Assembly (NCBI GenBank): GCA_910585155.1 | Contig: CAJUEC010000012.1 | Coordinates: 1-62,349, forward strand | From: an uncultured Oscillospiraceae bacterium | Lineage (GTDB): Bacteria > Bacillota > Clostridia > Oscillospirales > Oscillospiraceae | Direction: 5' to 3' | Length of the DNA stretch: 62,349 nt | Part shown: positions 48,121 through 56,651 of the stretch, piece by piece | How positions within the stretch are numbered: position 1 is the stretch's first letter | Layout: every line of letters starts with the position of its first letter | The notes under the pieces: generated by a model | Databases searched by the model: none | The model's input: only the letters and a program-made list of their open reading frames with translations | Told to the model about the DNA's origin: nothing | Translations under genes and position numbers: made by a program

Positions 48121-48828
48121 ATGATCAAAGAGACTGCGGTGCTGGACCCCAAGGAGAGGACAGAAGAGGCGGCGGGGGCGCAGGTCATGCCCCTCACCGC
48201 CTACCGGGTGTTTTGGCTGTTTTTGATCGCGGGCTTTGTGGGCGATTTGATTGAGGTGGCGTTTTGGCTGCTTACCCGGGGCGAGCTGATCAGCCGCAGC
48301 AGCCTGGTCTGGGGCCCATTCAGCCTGGTGTGGGGGCTGGGCGCGGTGCTGCTCACCCTGGCGTTTCACCGCATGGACGACCAGAGCTCCGCCCGGATTT
48401 TTATGGCGGGCACGATTTTGGGCGGGGGGTATGAGTACATATGCTCCTGGGTGCAGGAGGTGCTGTTTGGCGCCTGCTTCTGGGACTACCGCCACCTGCC
48501 CCTGAACCTGAACGGGCGGATCAATCTGGTGTTCTGCCTGTTCTGGGGGGTGGCGGCGCTGCTGTGGGTGCGGCTGGCCTATCCGGCGCTGTGCGGGTTC
48601 ATCGACGGCCTGCCCCAGCGGACCGGAAGGCGGATCGCCCGTGCCGCCGCGCTGTTCCTGGCGTGCAGCACGGTGGTGTCCGCCGCCGCCCTGTGCCGGA
48701 TGGACCAGCGGCGGATGGGGGTTCCGGCCTCCGGCATCATAACGCAGTTCTTGGATCAGGCCTATCCGGACAGCAGGCTGAAGGCCCGCTACCCTAACAT
48801 GGGGATTCTGGATGAGATCGGCTGGTGA
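48121..48828 (+). CDS. membrane protein of the putative ABC-transporter type IV family
   Basis: A 235-residue membrane protein with about five helices from residue 30 onward. GPFSLVWGLGAVLLTLAF, GGGYEYICSWVQEVLFG and FWDYRHLPLNLNGRINLVFCLFWG are the conserved features of the clostridial family named putative ABC-transporter type IV; no ATPase partner is adjacent. The ATG at 48121 follows GAAAGGAGGCGG; a longer upstream frame crosses the terminator and is discarded. Function unknown. Confidence 0.75.
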   Translation: MIKETAVLDPKERTEEAAGAQVMPLTAYRVFWLFLIAGFVGDLIEVAFWLLTRGELISRSSLVWGPFSLVWGLGAVLLTLAFHRMDDQSSARIFMAGTILGGGYEYICSWVQEVLFGACFWDYRHLPLNLNGRINLVFCLFWGVAALLWVRLAYPALCGFIDGLPQRTGRRIARAAALFLACSTVVSAAALCRMDQRRMGVPASGIITQFLDQAYPDSRLKARYPNMGILDEIGW

Positions 48829-48866
48829 AAAAAGGGCCGCCCCGGACGACGCCGGGGCGGCCCTTC
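48827..48866 (-). terminator. bidirectional terminator between convergent genes
   Basis: AAGGGCCGCCCCGG pairs with CCGGGGCGGCCCTT across a six-base loop. On the minus strand the stem is followed by six T residues, giving a strong terminator for the Rieske oxidoreductase gene; the plus-strand gene ends within it. Confidence 0.88.
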
Positions 48867-48906
48867 TGCGCGGATGGAGCCAGTCTGTTTTCAGTTTGGC
48901 GGTTTC

Positions 48907-50226
48907 TCATTTGGGGGCGCTGGCGCGGCTGTGATCCAGTCCGCCGGTGGCGGGGCCGTCCAGCAGCCCGCCGTCCTCGGCGAAACGAGAGCCATGGCAG
49001 GGGCAGTCCCAGGAGTGCTCCTGGGGATTGTATTTCAGGGCGCAGCCCATGTGGGGGCACCGGGGCCGGGTGGGGGTGAGCAGGTTCCAGACGCTCTCCC
49101 CGGCGTTGACTGCCAGCTGGGGGCGGAGGATGGAGCGGGAGGGGGCAAGGGCCCTTTGGCAGGGGTTGTCCCGGCCCAGGATCAGGTCGGCGGTCAGGGT
49201 GGCGGCGGCCATGGACCAGGTTATCCCCCACTTGTTGAAGCCGGTGACGGCGTACAGCCCCGGGGTGCGGGGGGAGTACGGGCCCACATAGGGCGCGCCG
49301 TCCAGGGTCATGCAGTCCTGGGCGGCCCAGCGGCAGACCGGCTTTGCCTCCGGGTAGTGGCTGCGGGCGAAGTCCTCCGGCACGGACCAGCCGCCCTTCC
49401 TGCCGGTGCGGTGTCCGCCGCCGCCCAGCAGGAGCAGGCCGTCGTAATTGCGGAAGGACAGCCCCTCTCCGCTGGCGTCCACATACATCCCGCCCAGGTC
49501 CGGACCGTCCTTCAGGGCCAGCACATAGGAGCGGCTCTGATACAGCTTCAGCCAGTAGGCGCCGAACTTGTTGAGAAAGGGGAAGTGGGTGGCCACCACG
49601 ATGTGGTCCGCCTGGATGGTCCCATGGGGGGTGATGGCCCGGCCGGTCTCCACCTCCAGCACCCGGGTGTGCTCAAAGATGGGCAGGCCCTGGGCGATGG
49701 CGGCGGCAAATTTCAGGGGGTGAAACTGGGCCTGACGGTCAAAACGCACCGCCCCCGCCACCGGGAAGGGGAGGGGGAGCTCCTTGACCAGGGCGGCGGG
49801 GCAGCCCAGCTTGTCCAGCGCGGCCAGCTCCAACTCCAGCTCCCCCGGGCGGTCCAGAGAGTAGACGAAATTGGGCTTCTCCTCAAAGCTGCAGGGGATG
49901 TCCTGGCAGAGGGCCCGAAGCCGCTCCAGCGCGTCCAGGCTGGCGTTCAGGTAGGCCCGGGTCCGCTCCACGCCGAGCTTTCGCAGCAGCTTGTGGTAGA
50001 TCAAGCCGTGCTGGACGGTGAGCTTGGCGGTGGTGTTTTTTGTGGTCCCCCCGCAGATTCGCCCCGCCTCCGCCACCACGCAGCGCAGCCCGGCCCGGGT
50101 CAACTCGTGGGCGCACAGCAGCCCCGCCAGCCCGCCGCCGATCACCAGTACGTCGGCCCGGGTATCCCTGCGCAGGGGCTCAAACCGCGGCAGCTGGGCC
50201 GTTTTTTCCCAAATGGACTGCACCAT
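48907..50226 (-). CDS. FAD-dependent oxidoreductase with C-terminal Rieske domain
   Basis: A 439-residue DAO-fold flavoprotein fused to a Rieske [2Fe-2S] domain. RADVLVIGGGLAGLLCAHEL is the FAD dinucleotide-binding loop and AAKLTVQHGLIYHKLL a family motif. The C-terminal cluster motif is CPHMGCALKYN followed by CPCHGSRF, with all four ligands intact. The family resembles the B. subtilis YhfW-type oxidoreductases; the reaction is unknown. The ATG at 50226 has AAGAGGTGATGT upstream. No clear promoter was found in the 97-base gap to the next gene upstream, so it may be cotranscribed with mgtC. Confidence 0.88.
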   Translation of the reverse strand: MVQSIWEKTAQLPRFEPLRRDTRADVLVIGGGLAGLLCAHELTRAGLRCVVAEAGRICGGTTKNTTAKLTVQHGLIYHKLLRKLGVERTRAYLNASLDALERLRALCQDIPCSFEEKPNFVYSLDRPGELELELAALDKLGCPAALVKELPLPFPVAGAVRFDRQAQFHPLKFAAAIAQGLPIFEHTRVLEVETGRAITPHGTIQADHIVVATHFPFLNKFGAYWLKLYQSRSYVLALKDGPDLGGMYVDASGEGLSFRNYDGLLLLGGGGHRTGRKGGWSVPEDFARSHYPEAKPVCRWAAQDCMTLDGAPYVGPYSPRTPGLYAVTGFNKWGITWSMAAATLTADLILGRDNPCQRALAPSRSILRPQLAVNAGESVWNLLTPTRPRCPHMGCALKYNPQEHSWDCPCHGSRFAEDGGLLDGPATGGLDHSRASAPK

Positions 50227-50323
50227 ACATCACCTCTTGGGAGGCAGTATGTGCGGATTTGGGGGAAAATATGAGCAAAGCGTGTTTTTTGTGCCCTTGC
50301 GGGGGCAAGCGGGGCGGCGCTTT

Positions 50324-50986
50324 TTACCAGAGCACGGTTTTGATGTACGGCTGCTTCATCAGCGGCGTCAGCAGCGTGCCCAGCTCCCGGTCAGAGCAGG
50401 GGAGGCGGTCCAGCTGGAGCTCCACGGACAGCAGGCCCTGGGTCCGCTCATACTTGACCCCGCAGGCCTCCAGCCCCAGGCTGGCCAGGTCCACCTGGAG
50501 CAGGTCCAGGGCCTCGGGCTGGTCGTCGATCTGAATAAAAATCACGGCGGCGAAGTGGCCCAGCAGGGCGTGGTCCCGGTAGAGGACGGCCTGAACGGCC
50601 ACGATGAACGCCGCGCCGAAGGTGCAGACCAGGTACAGGCCGGACCCGGTGGCCATGCCGATGCCCACGGTGGCCCACAGTCCGGCGGCGGTGGTCAGCC
50701 CGGTGACCCCCCGCCCCCGGGCAAAGATGGTGCCCGCCCCCAGAAAGCCGATGGCGGTGACCAGTCCGGCGGCCACCCGGCTGGGGTCCAGCTTGATGGC
50801 CTCGTGCTCGATGAGGTCCAGGAAGCCGTACTTGGACACCAGCGTCATCATGCAGGAGGCAAAGCAGACGATGAGGTGGGTGCGGATGCCCGCCCCCTTG
50901 AGCCGGAGCTCCCGCTCCAGGCCGATGACGCCGCCGAACAGCGCCGACAGGGCAAGGCGTAGAATATATTCCCATGGATTTGGCAT
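50324..50986 (-). CDS. mgtC: MgtC/SapB family membrane protein
   Basis: A 220-residue protein. Four to five N-terminal helices include LSALFGGVIGLERELRLKGAGIRTHLIV and IGFLGAGTIFARGRGVTGLTTAAGLWA, both diagnostic of MgtC/SapB. A cytoplasmic ACT-like tail of about 75 residues follows. MgtC proteins influence magnesium homeostasis or ATP synthase activity in some bacteria. GAGGGGG precedes the ATG. Copy 3 of the palindromic element lies between this start and the likely promoter. Confidence 0.88.
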   Translation of the reverse strand: MPNPWEYILRLALSALFGGVIGLERELRLKGAGIRTHLIVCFASCMMTLVSKYGFLDLIEHEAIKLDPSRVAAGLVTAIGFLGAGTIFARGRGVTGLTTAAGLWATVGIGMATGSGLYLVCTFGAAFIVAVQAVLYRDHALLGHFAAVIFIQIDDQPEALDLLQVDLASLGLEACGVKYERTQGLLSVELQLDRLPCSDRELGTLLTPLMKQPYIKTVLW

Positions 50987-51014
50987 GACGGCGGCCGCCC
51001 CCTCTTTTTAGATA

Positions 51015-51178
51015 AGAACCTGTATCCACAACCTCGATTCACCGTCTGGCCGGCTCTTTTCCCGGCATGCGGCGTTCAATTTTCTTGAAATAAACCCAAT
51101 TATTCCTGCGAAAATCTGCCTTGCCTGCCGGAAAAATCCCTCGGCCATCCGGCGGTTTCGGCTGTGAATACAGGTTCT
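51015..51178 (+). repeat. MITE-like palindromic element, copy 3 (164 bp)
   Basis: Terminal inverted repeats AGAACCTGTATCCACAACC and AGAACCTGTATTCACAGCC (inverted end), flanked by TAA on both sides. The core reads CTTGAAATAAACCCAATTAT then TGCCTTGCCTGCCGG, matching copies 1 and 2. It fills most of the 259-base gap between mgtC and the ABC exporter genes. Confidence 0.85.
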
Positions 51179-51189
51179 AATATACACTT

Positions 51190-51218
51190 AGTATATCACA
51201 GGGTGGGGGAAAAGGGAA
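51190..51218 (-). promoter_or_regulatory. weak promoter with overlapping palindrome, upstream of mgtC
   Basis: Minus strand TTCCCT, 17-base spacer, TATACT. The -10 overlaps a 17-bp palindrome ATATAC-ACTTA-GTATAT (51180-51196), which may be a repressor site. Transcription from here would pass through repeat copy 3 before mgtC. Confidence 0.45.
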
Positions 51219-51245
51219 GGCGTTCGCGAGAAAAAGCCGGGGTGG

Positions 51246-53126
51246 TCACTCCTCCCGCTTCTGGTAGTACTGCGCCTGGGCCTCCCACAGGGAGCGGTAC
51301 TTGCCCTGGGGCTCCACCAGCCCGTCGTGAACGCCCTGCTGGACCACCCGGCCCCCGTCGAACACGGCGATCTCGTCGCAGAACCGGCAGGAGGACAGCC
51401 GGTGGGAGATATAAATGGCGGTTTTGTCCTCCACGATGTCGTTGAATTTGGTGTACACCTCCGCCTCCGCCTCCGGGTCCAGGGCGGCGGTGGGCTCGTC
51501 CAGCACGATGAAGGGCGCGTCCTGGTACAGCACCCGGGCCAGGGCGATCTTCTGGGCCTCGCCGCCGGAGATCTCCACCCCGTTCTCGTCGAAGTCCCGG
51601 TAGAGGCAGGTGTCCAGCCCCTCCGGCAGCTGGTCCAGCCGCGCCCCGAAGCCCGCCCGGCGCAGGCACTCCTCGGCCCGCGCCCGGTCGTACTCCTCCG
51701 ACGCGGCCACGTTTTTCCCCAGGGGCTGGGAGAGGAGCTTGAAGTCCTGGAACACCACGGAGAACAGGGCCAGATAGTCGTCATAGCGGTACTTGCGAAT
51801 GTCGATGCCGTTGAGGAGGATGACCCCCTCGGTGGGGTCGTAGAGGCGGCACAGCAGCTTGATAAAGGTGGTCTTGCCCGAGCCGTTTTCCCCCACCACC
51901 GCCAGGCGCTGGCCCACCTTGAACTTCATGGACACGTGGCGCAGGGCCCAGGCGTCGGTGTTGGGGTAGCGGAAGGACACGTCCCGGAACTCGATCTCGT
52001 AATTGCGGTCGGAGCGCTTTTCGGTGGTGAGGCTGCCCTGGTACATGTGGTTGGGGATGTCCAGCAGCTGGAAGGTGGGCTGGAGGAACTCCGCGTTTTT
52101 CAGCAGGTCGGACAGGGCGGACAGCAGGTCCGCCGCCCCCTTGGACAGCCCCGCCAGCGCCCCCACGTACTGGGCGATGGACCCCACCCCAAAGGCGCCC
52201 CCCAGGGCCTTGAGTCCCACGAAGAGGTACACCACCCCGGAGTAGGTCCGCACAACCCCCTCCGAGGCGGCCATGAGCAGCCCCCGGGGGCCCCGGCTGG
52301 CCCGGCCGATGGCGGAGTTGGGCCCGAAGCCGTCCAGGGCGGGGTCATCCTCCTTCTGGAGGAGGAATCTGTCCTGGGCGTAGATGCGTATGTCGGTGGA
52401 GGCGGAGCGGTTGAACTGGGCGTGGCCGCACAGCGCTGTAAAGGCCCGGTTGAAGAAGGAGCCGTCTAAGGCGGACCAGAAGGTCTGGGCCCGGCTGTAG
52501 CACAGGGCGGACAGGGCCACCGCCGCCCCCATCAGCGCCAGCATGGCCGGCAGGCACCAGGGGCTGTTCAGGACGGTGAGGGGGCTGCCCTGGGGCACGG
52601 GCAGGGTGAACAGGCTCACCGACAAAGCCAGCGCCCCCGCGATGCGCAGCACGGCTTCCACCAACTCGTCAAAGCGGTATTGCAGCTTGACCAGCCCCCA
52701 GCTGGCCCACTGCTCGTTTTCCATGATTTGGTCGATCAGGTCCTTGGTTTTGGGGTCGTCCGTGTCCTGGAAATCCATGTCCAGCAGCTTTTCCATGAGC
52801 AGGCGCAGCCGGGCGGGGATGGAGCGGGCCTCCTCGATGACGTTGGCCCGGCAGCTGGCGGCGGCCTGGGCCGCCCCGGCCAGGGCGGTGGACAGCAGCA
52901 GCGCGGCCAGCAGGGGCCATACCTCCTTGCCGCCCCCGCCCCCGGCCACCGCGTTCACCAGCCGGGCGGTGAAGTACAGCGGGATGTAGGGGGACAGGGC
53001 GGTGAGGGCGTTTTTGGCCAGCGAGGCGGGGAAAAATTCCGGCATGACCCTCCACAGGATGGAATAGCCCCGGCGGGTGGCGGCAAACGCCTCTTTGAGG
53101 GTCATGCGGTTTTTCTTCTCACTCAT
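51246..53126 (-). CDS. ABC exporter, fused permease-ATPase (second half-transporter)
   Basis: A 626-residue type IV-fold half-transporter: six N-terminal membrane helices, then an ATPase with Walker A GENGSGKTT, signature ISGGEAQK (Leu replaced by Ile, Gln by Glu), Walker B FIVLDEPTAALD and H-loop YISHRLSS. It very likely forms a heterodimer with the protein at 53119-54948. The start at 53126 overlaps the preceding gene by eight bases (ATGAGTGA). An in-frame ATG at 53147 has no ribosome site. The cargo may be a peptide or toxic compound. Confidence 0.88.
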   Translation of the reverse strand: MSEKKNRMTLKEAFAATRRGYSILWRVMPEFFPASLAKNALTALSPYIPLYFTARLVNAVAGGGGGKEVWPLLAALLLSTALAGAAQAAASCRANVIEEARSIPARLRLLMEKLLDMDFQDTDDPKTKDLIDQIMENEQWASWGLVKLQYRFDELVEAVLRIAGALALSVSLFTLPVPQGSPLTVLNSPWCLPAMLALMGAAVALSALCYSRAQTFWSALDGSFFNRAFTALCGHAQFNRSASTDIRIYAQDRFLLQKEDDPALDGFGPNSAIGRASRGPRGLLMAASEGVVRTYSGVVYLFVGLKALGGAFGVGSIAQYVGALAGLSKGAADLLSALSDLLKNAEFLQPTFQLLDIPNHMYQGSLTTEKRSDRNYEIEFRDVSFRYPNTDAWALRHVSMKFKVGQRLAVVGENGSGKTTFIKLLCRLYDPTEGVILLNGIDIRKYRYDDYLALFSVVFQDFKLLSQPLGKNVAASEEYDRARAEECLRRAGFGARLDQLPEGLDTCLYRDFDENGVEISGGEAQKIALARVLYQDAPFIVLDEPTAALDPEAEAEVYTKFNDIVEDKTAIYISHRLSSCRFCDEIAVFDGGRVVQQGVHDGLVEPQGKYRSLWEAQAQYYQKREE

Positions 53127-54948
53127 TTTCCATCGCCCCTTCCGCATAGTATTTGCGCTGGATGTCGAACAGGTAGGCGTACCGCCCGCCCAGCTCCAGC
53201 AGGGAATCGTGGGTGCCCTCCTCGGCGATGCCGCCGTTTTCGATGAGCAGCACCCGGTCGCAGAACCGGGTGGACGCCAGCCGGTGGGAGATGTACACGC
53301 TGGTGGCGTCCCGGGTCAGGTCGTGGTACTTCTGGTAGAGCTGGCTCTCGGCGATGGGGTCCAGGGCGGCGGTGGGCTCGTCCAGCACCACCACCGGGCC
53401 GTTTTTGTACAGCGCCCGGGCCAGCATCAGCTTCTGCATCTGCCCGCCGGACAGCTCCACCCCGTCCAGGTACAGCTGCCGGCCCAGGTGGGTGTTCTCC
53501 CCCTGGGGCAGGGCGCGGACCTGGTCCGCCACCCCCGCCCGCTCTAGGCAGTCCCACATACGCTCCAGGTCCACGTCCTCGCCCTGGGCCACGTTTTCCG
53601 CCACCGTGCCGGGCAGAGGGGCGAACTGCTGGAACACGGCGGAGAACAGCTTGTAGTAGTCCCGGCGGTCATACTGACGGATGTCCTCCCCATCCAGCAG
53701 CACCACGCCCTCTGTGGGATCCAGCAGGCCGCACAGCAGCTTGATGAGGGTGGTCTTGCCCGCGCCATTTTTGCCCACCACCGCCAGCTTCTCCCCGGGG
53801 CGGATGGTGAGGTTGACGTGGGAGAGGGTATCCGCCTCCGCGCCGGGGTAGCGGTAGGACACGTCCCGCAGCTCGATGGCGTAAAGGTGGCTGGGCTTGA
53901 CGGCCAGGGGCGCGCCGTCCTCAAAGCGGAAGGGCTCCGGGGAGTCCAGGAACTCCCGCAGGGTGGACAGCTCCAGGCTCTGCCGCCGCAGGGTGCCCAG
54001 GTTTTGAAAAATGCCTGTCACCCACTGGGCGAAGCCGCCCACGGCGGAGAAGTACAGCACAAATTGGGCGGGGGACAGCTCCCCCCGGAGGGCCAGGGCG
54101 ATGAGCCAGCCGTAGGCCGCGCCGTTGCGCAGCAGGGCCAGGGCCACGTCCAGCAGGTCGGCCCACAGATAGCGCCGCCGGCCCTTGACGCAGAAATCGT
54201 AAAACAGCTGGGCGTGCTTGTCGTAGAGCTGGACCAGCCAGGGGCCCAGGCCGAAGATGCGCACGTCCTTGGCCAGCTTGGTGTCCTGGCTGCGCCGGAG
54301 GATATAGTTGAGGCTGTGGTGGATCTTTCCCTCCTCCTCCCGGTGGCGGTAGCGCCAGGAGCGGATGCGCTCCCCGGCGAAGTAGCCCGCCGCGGCCAGC
54401 GCGGCGGTGAGCAGGGAGATGGCCGGCCCCGCCTGGGAGAGCAGCAGCAGGTAGATCGTGAAGCTCACCAGGTTGGAGGCCAGGTCTGTCATAGTGGCCC
54501 ACACTGCCTCCCCCGCCTGGTTGTTGTCGGAGAGGACGCGCTCGGCCTTGGCCGCGCGCTGGAGGTAGTCCGGGTCCTCGATGTGGGGGTAGGCGGTGCG
54601 GCACTCCAGGAGGTTTTGCTCGATGGACAGCTTCAGCCGCACGTAGACCCGGCCGAAGAGGGTGTTGGCCTTCAGGTACGTCTGAAGGGAGTAGACGCAC
54701 ACCAGCCCCAGGGCGAACTGGGCGATCAGGACGGTCAGCTCCCCAGGGGACACCCCCCGGCCCACCGCGTCCAGGATCATGGGGGTGACGAACAGCTCCA
54801 GCAGGCTGGCGGCCACGGCGCACAGGATGAGTCCCGCGCAGATGAGCAGCACGCTTTTCGCGTCCCGCCAGGCCCGGGAGATCATGAACGCGCAGTTGGA
54901 GGCCATGCCGTAGACGGGCTTTTGCTTGTCGGTTTTGGGTTTTTCCAT
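53119..54948 (-). CDS. ABC exporter, fused permease-ATPase (first half-transporter)
   Basis: A 609-residue half-transporter with six N-terminal membrane helices and a C-terminal ATPase: Walker A GKNGAGKTT, Q-loop VFQQFAPLPG, signature LSGGQMQK, Walker B VVVLDEPTAALD and H-loop YISHRLAS. It overlaps its partner by eight bases. The ATG at 54948 follows GAGGTGAGAAAC; an upstream Met at 54978 is discarded for lack of a ribosome site. The two-component genes lie directly upstream, with a terminator between, so control may act through attenuation or readthrough. Confidence 0.9.
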   Translation of the reverse strand: MEKPKTDKQKPVYGMASNCAFMISRAWRDAKSVLLICAGLILCAVAASLLELFVTPMILDAVGRGVSPGELTVLIAQFALGLVCVYSLQTYLKANTLFGRVYVRLKLSIEQNLLECRTAYPHIEDPDYLQRAAKAERVLSDNNQAGEAVWATMTDLASNLVSFTIYLLLLSQAGPAISLLTAALAAAGYFAGERIRSWRYRHREEEGKIHHSLNYILRRSQDTKLAKDVRIFGLGPWLVQLYDKHAQLFYDFCVKGRRRYLWADLLDVALALLRNGAAYGWLIALALRGELSPAQFVLYFSAVGGFAQWVTGIFQNLGTLRRQSLELSTLREFLDSPEPFRFEDGAPLAVKPSHLYAIELRDVSYRYPGAEADTLSHVNLTIRPGEKLAVVGKNGAGKTTLIKLLCGLLDPTEGVVLLDGEDIRQYDRRDYYKLFSAVFQQFAPLPGTVAENVAQGEDVDLERMWDCLERAGVADQVRALPQGENTHLGRQLYLDGVELSGGQMQKLMLARALYKNGPVVVLDEPTAALDPIAESQLYQKYHDLTRDATSVYISHRLASTRFCDRVLLIENGGIAEEGTHDSLLELGGRYAYLFDIQRKYYAEGAMENE

Positions 54949-54975
54949 GTTTCTCACCTCGGGAAGAGAGTAGCA

Positions 54976-55006
54976 CAAAAGCCCCCGGCTGTGTGAACCG
55001 GGGGCT
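54976..55006 (-). terminator. hairpin between the histidine kinase and ABC exporter genes
   Basis: Minus strand AGCCCCCGG pairs with CCGGGGGCT across a nine-base loop and runs into TTTT. It lies between the kinase stop at 55053 and the exporter start at 54948. Confidence 0.78.
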
Positions 55007-55052
55007 GAATCGCGGCGCCCAGGGGCTGAATTGCAGGCGCGGGGGTGCGCCC

Positions 55053-55727
55053 CTACACTGCGCTGCCGCCCACGGGAAGTAGGATTTCGGTGGTGAAGGC
55101 CCCCTCCTCGCTGTTCCGGCTGAGGTAGCCCCCCAGCCGGTCCACAATGGCGTCGATGCGCACCAGGCCGAAGCCGTGGCCCTCTCCCTTGGTGGTGCGG
55201 AAGGGGCCGCCGGACCGGTTCTGCCTGCCCACCGCGGTGAAGTTGGTGAAGGAGATGTACAGCTGGCTGCCCTTTCTGTCGATGTACACCCGGATGAGCC
55301 GCTCCCCCTCGGGGAGCTTCAGGCTGGCCTCAATGGCGTTGTCAAACAGGTTGCCCAGGATGACGCACAGATCCAGCGGCGAGAGATCCAGCGCCACGGG
55401 GACGCTGGCGTCCGCCCGGACCTGGATGTGCTTGGACCGGGCCAGGGAGATTTTGCTGTTGAGAATGGCGTCCGCCATGGGGTTGCCCGTCTTGACCGCC
55501 GTGTCCACCGCGGCCAGGTCGGTCTCCAGCTGGTCCAGGTAGGCGGACACGGCCTCCCAGTTTCCCTGGGCGGCGTGGGCCTTGAGGACCTGGATGTGGC
55601 TGCGGTAGTCGTGCCGCCAGCCCCGCATCTGGCGGTACATGTTCTCCACCTCCGCGTAATGGATGTCGATCAGCTCCCGCTGGTAGGCGGCGATGCGCTT
55701 GTCAATCAGCCAGGACAGCAGCGCCAT
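55053..55727 (-). CDS. soluble GHKL sensor histidine kinase (AgrC/VirS-like core)
   Basis: A 224-residue kinase core. The phosphoacceptor region is MRGWRHDYRSHIQVLKAHA, the N box LCVILGNLFDNAIEA, and the G box KGEGHGFGLVRIDAIV. Family kinases (AgrC, VirS, ComD) normally have five to seven membrane helices before this core; here only a short helix (MALLSWLIDKRIAAYQ) precedes it. It must sense a cytoplasmic cue or a partner protein. It follows the response regulator gene by 12 bases, with GGAGGGG before the ATG. Confidence 0.85.
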   Translation of the reverse strand: MALLSWLIDKRIAAYQRELIDIHYAEVENMYRQMRGWRHDYRSHIQVLKAHAAQGNWEAVSAYLDQLETDLAAVDTAVKTGNPMADAILNSKISLARSKHIQVRADASVPVALDLSPLDLCVILGNLFDNAIEASLKLPEGERLIRVYIDRKGSQLYISFTNFTAVGRQNRSGGPFRTTKGEGHGFGLVRIDAIVDRLGGYLSRNSEEGAFTTEILLPVGGSAV

Positions 55728-55739
55728 GGGGACCCCTCC

Positions 55740-56438
55740 TTATATTCGGTCGATGATGGCCCGGTTCAGCTTTTCGTACTGGCCCCGGGGCAGGGGGACG
55801 CGCTCGCCGGTGGACAGCTCCGCCTCCGCACGGGTCACCCGCCGGATGAAGGCCAGGTTCACCACAAAGGAGCGGCCCACCCGGAAAAACCGGCTGCCCA
55901 GCGCCTTCTCCAGCTCGCCCAGGGGACGCTTGACGCGGTAGTCCCGGGGGCCGTGGACGGTGACATGGTTGTGGGACACCTCCAGATAGCGGATCCGGCT
56001 CAGGGGGACGCGCACCGTCTCCCCGGGCAGCTCCAGGGTGAGGGCGGCCTCGTTCCGGGCCAGGCGGCTCACCGCCCGGTCCAGCACCTGGAAGAGCCGG
56101 TGGGGCTCCACGGGCTTGGTGAGGTAGTGGAGGGCGGACACCTCGTAGCCCTCGGCGATGTAGTCGGCGTAGCCGGTGATGAACACGATCTGCACGTCGT
56201 CGTTGTCCCGGCGGACGGCCTTGGCCAGCGCCACCCCGTCCAGCTCCCCCATCTCTATGTCCAGCAGGAGGACGTCAAAATCCCGGCGCTCCTCATAGCG
56301 GAACAGGAAGGCCTCCGCCGAGGGGAAGCGCTCCAGCTCCACGGTGACCCCGGTCAGGGCCGCCCATTGGGCGGCCAGCTCGCCCACGTACTGGGCGTAT
56401 TCCCCGTCGTCGTCGCAGACGGCAAAGCGGTAGTCCAT
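55740..56438 (-). CDS. LytTR-family response regulator
   Basis: A 232-residue regulator. The receiver domain has FAVCDDDGEYAQ (acidic pocket), VLLLDIEMGELDGVALA (phospho-Asp) and VSALHYLTKPV (Lys). The C-terminal LytTR DNA-binding domain includes IRYLEVSHNHVTVHG and FFRVGRSFVVNLAFIRRV. LytTR regulators act with GHKL kinases and often control peptide exporters. The start at 56438 has GGAGGATGAGGTC upstream. It is the first gene of the regulator-kinase-exporter unit and diverges from the ATP synthase operon. Confidence 0.92.
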   Translation of the reverse strand: MDYRFAVCDDDGEYAQYVGELAAQWAALTGVTVELERFPSAEAFLFRYEERRDFDVLLLDIEMGELDGVALAKAVRRDNDDVQIVFITGYADYIAEGYEVSALHYLTKPVEPHRLFQVLDRAVSRLARNEAALTLELPGETVRVPLSRIRYLEVSHNHVTVHGPRDYRVKRPLGELEKALGSRFFRVGRSFVVNLAFIRRVTRAEAELSTGERVPLPRGQYEKLNRAIIDRI

Positions 56439-56477
56439 GACCTCATCCTCCTCCGGGCCGGCTTTGTCAACGGCTCC

Positions 56478-56506
56478 AGTATAGCACGAAGGCCGGCGGA
56501 TTTCCA
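56478..56506 (-). promoter_or_regulatory. promoter of the LytTR/GHKL operon
   Basis: Minus strand TGGAAA, 17-base spacer, TATACT, about 40 bases before the regulator start. It diverges from the ATP synthase promoter 60 bases away. Confidence 0.68.
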
Positions 56507-56565
56507 CAGGGAAAAAGGGGCGGGGTCGTGGGCCCGTCCGGCACAAATTTTTGCCGCCGTATGGG

Positions 56566-56594
56566 TGGACAACCCCGGGAAGCGGGTGTATAAT
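56566..56594 (+). promoter_or_regulatory. sigma-A promoter of the ATP synthase operon
   Basis: TGGACA, 17-base spacer, perfect TATAAT, about 58 bases before atpB. Confidence 0.82.
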
Positions 56595-56651
56595 AATCCC
56601 GCCGCGCCCGCCGGGCGGCGTGCAGAACTGCTCGAAAGAAGGAATGCTTGG

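Noticed and set aside
55176..56651. 490-residue upstream extension of atpB
   Set aside because: It is antisense to the kinase and response regulator genes; atpB has its own promoter and ribosome site at 56566-56651.
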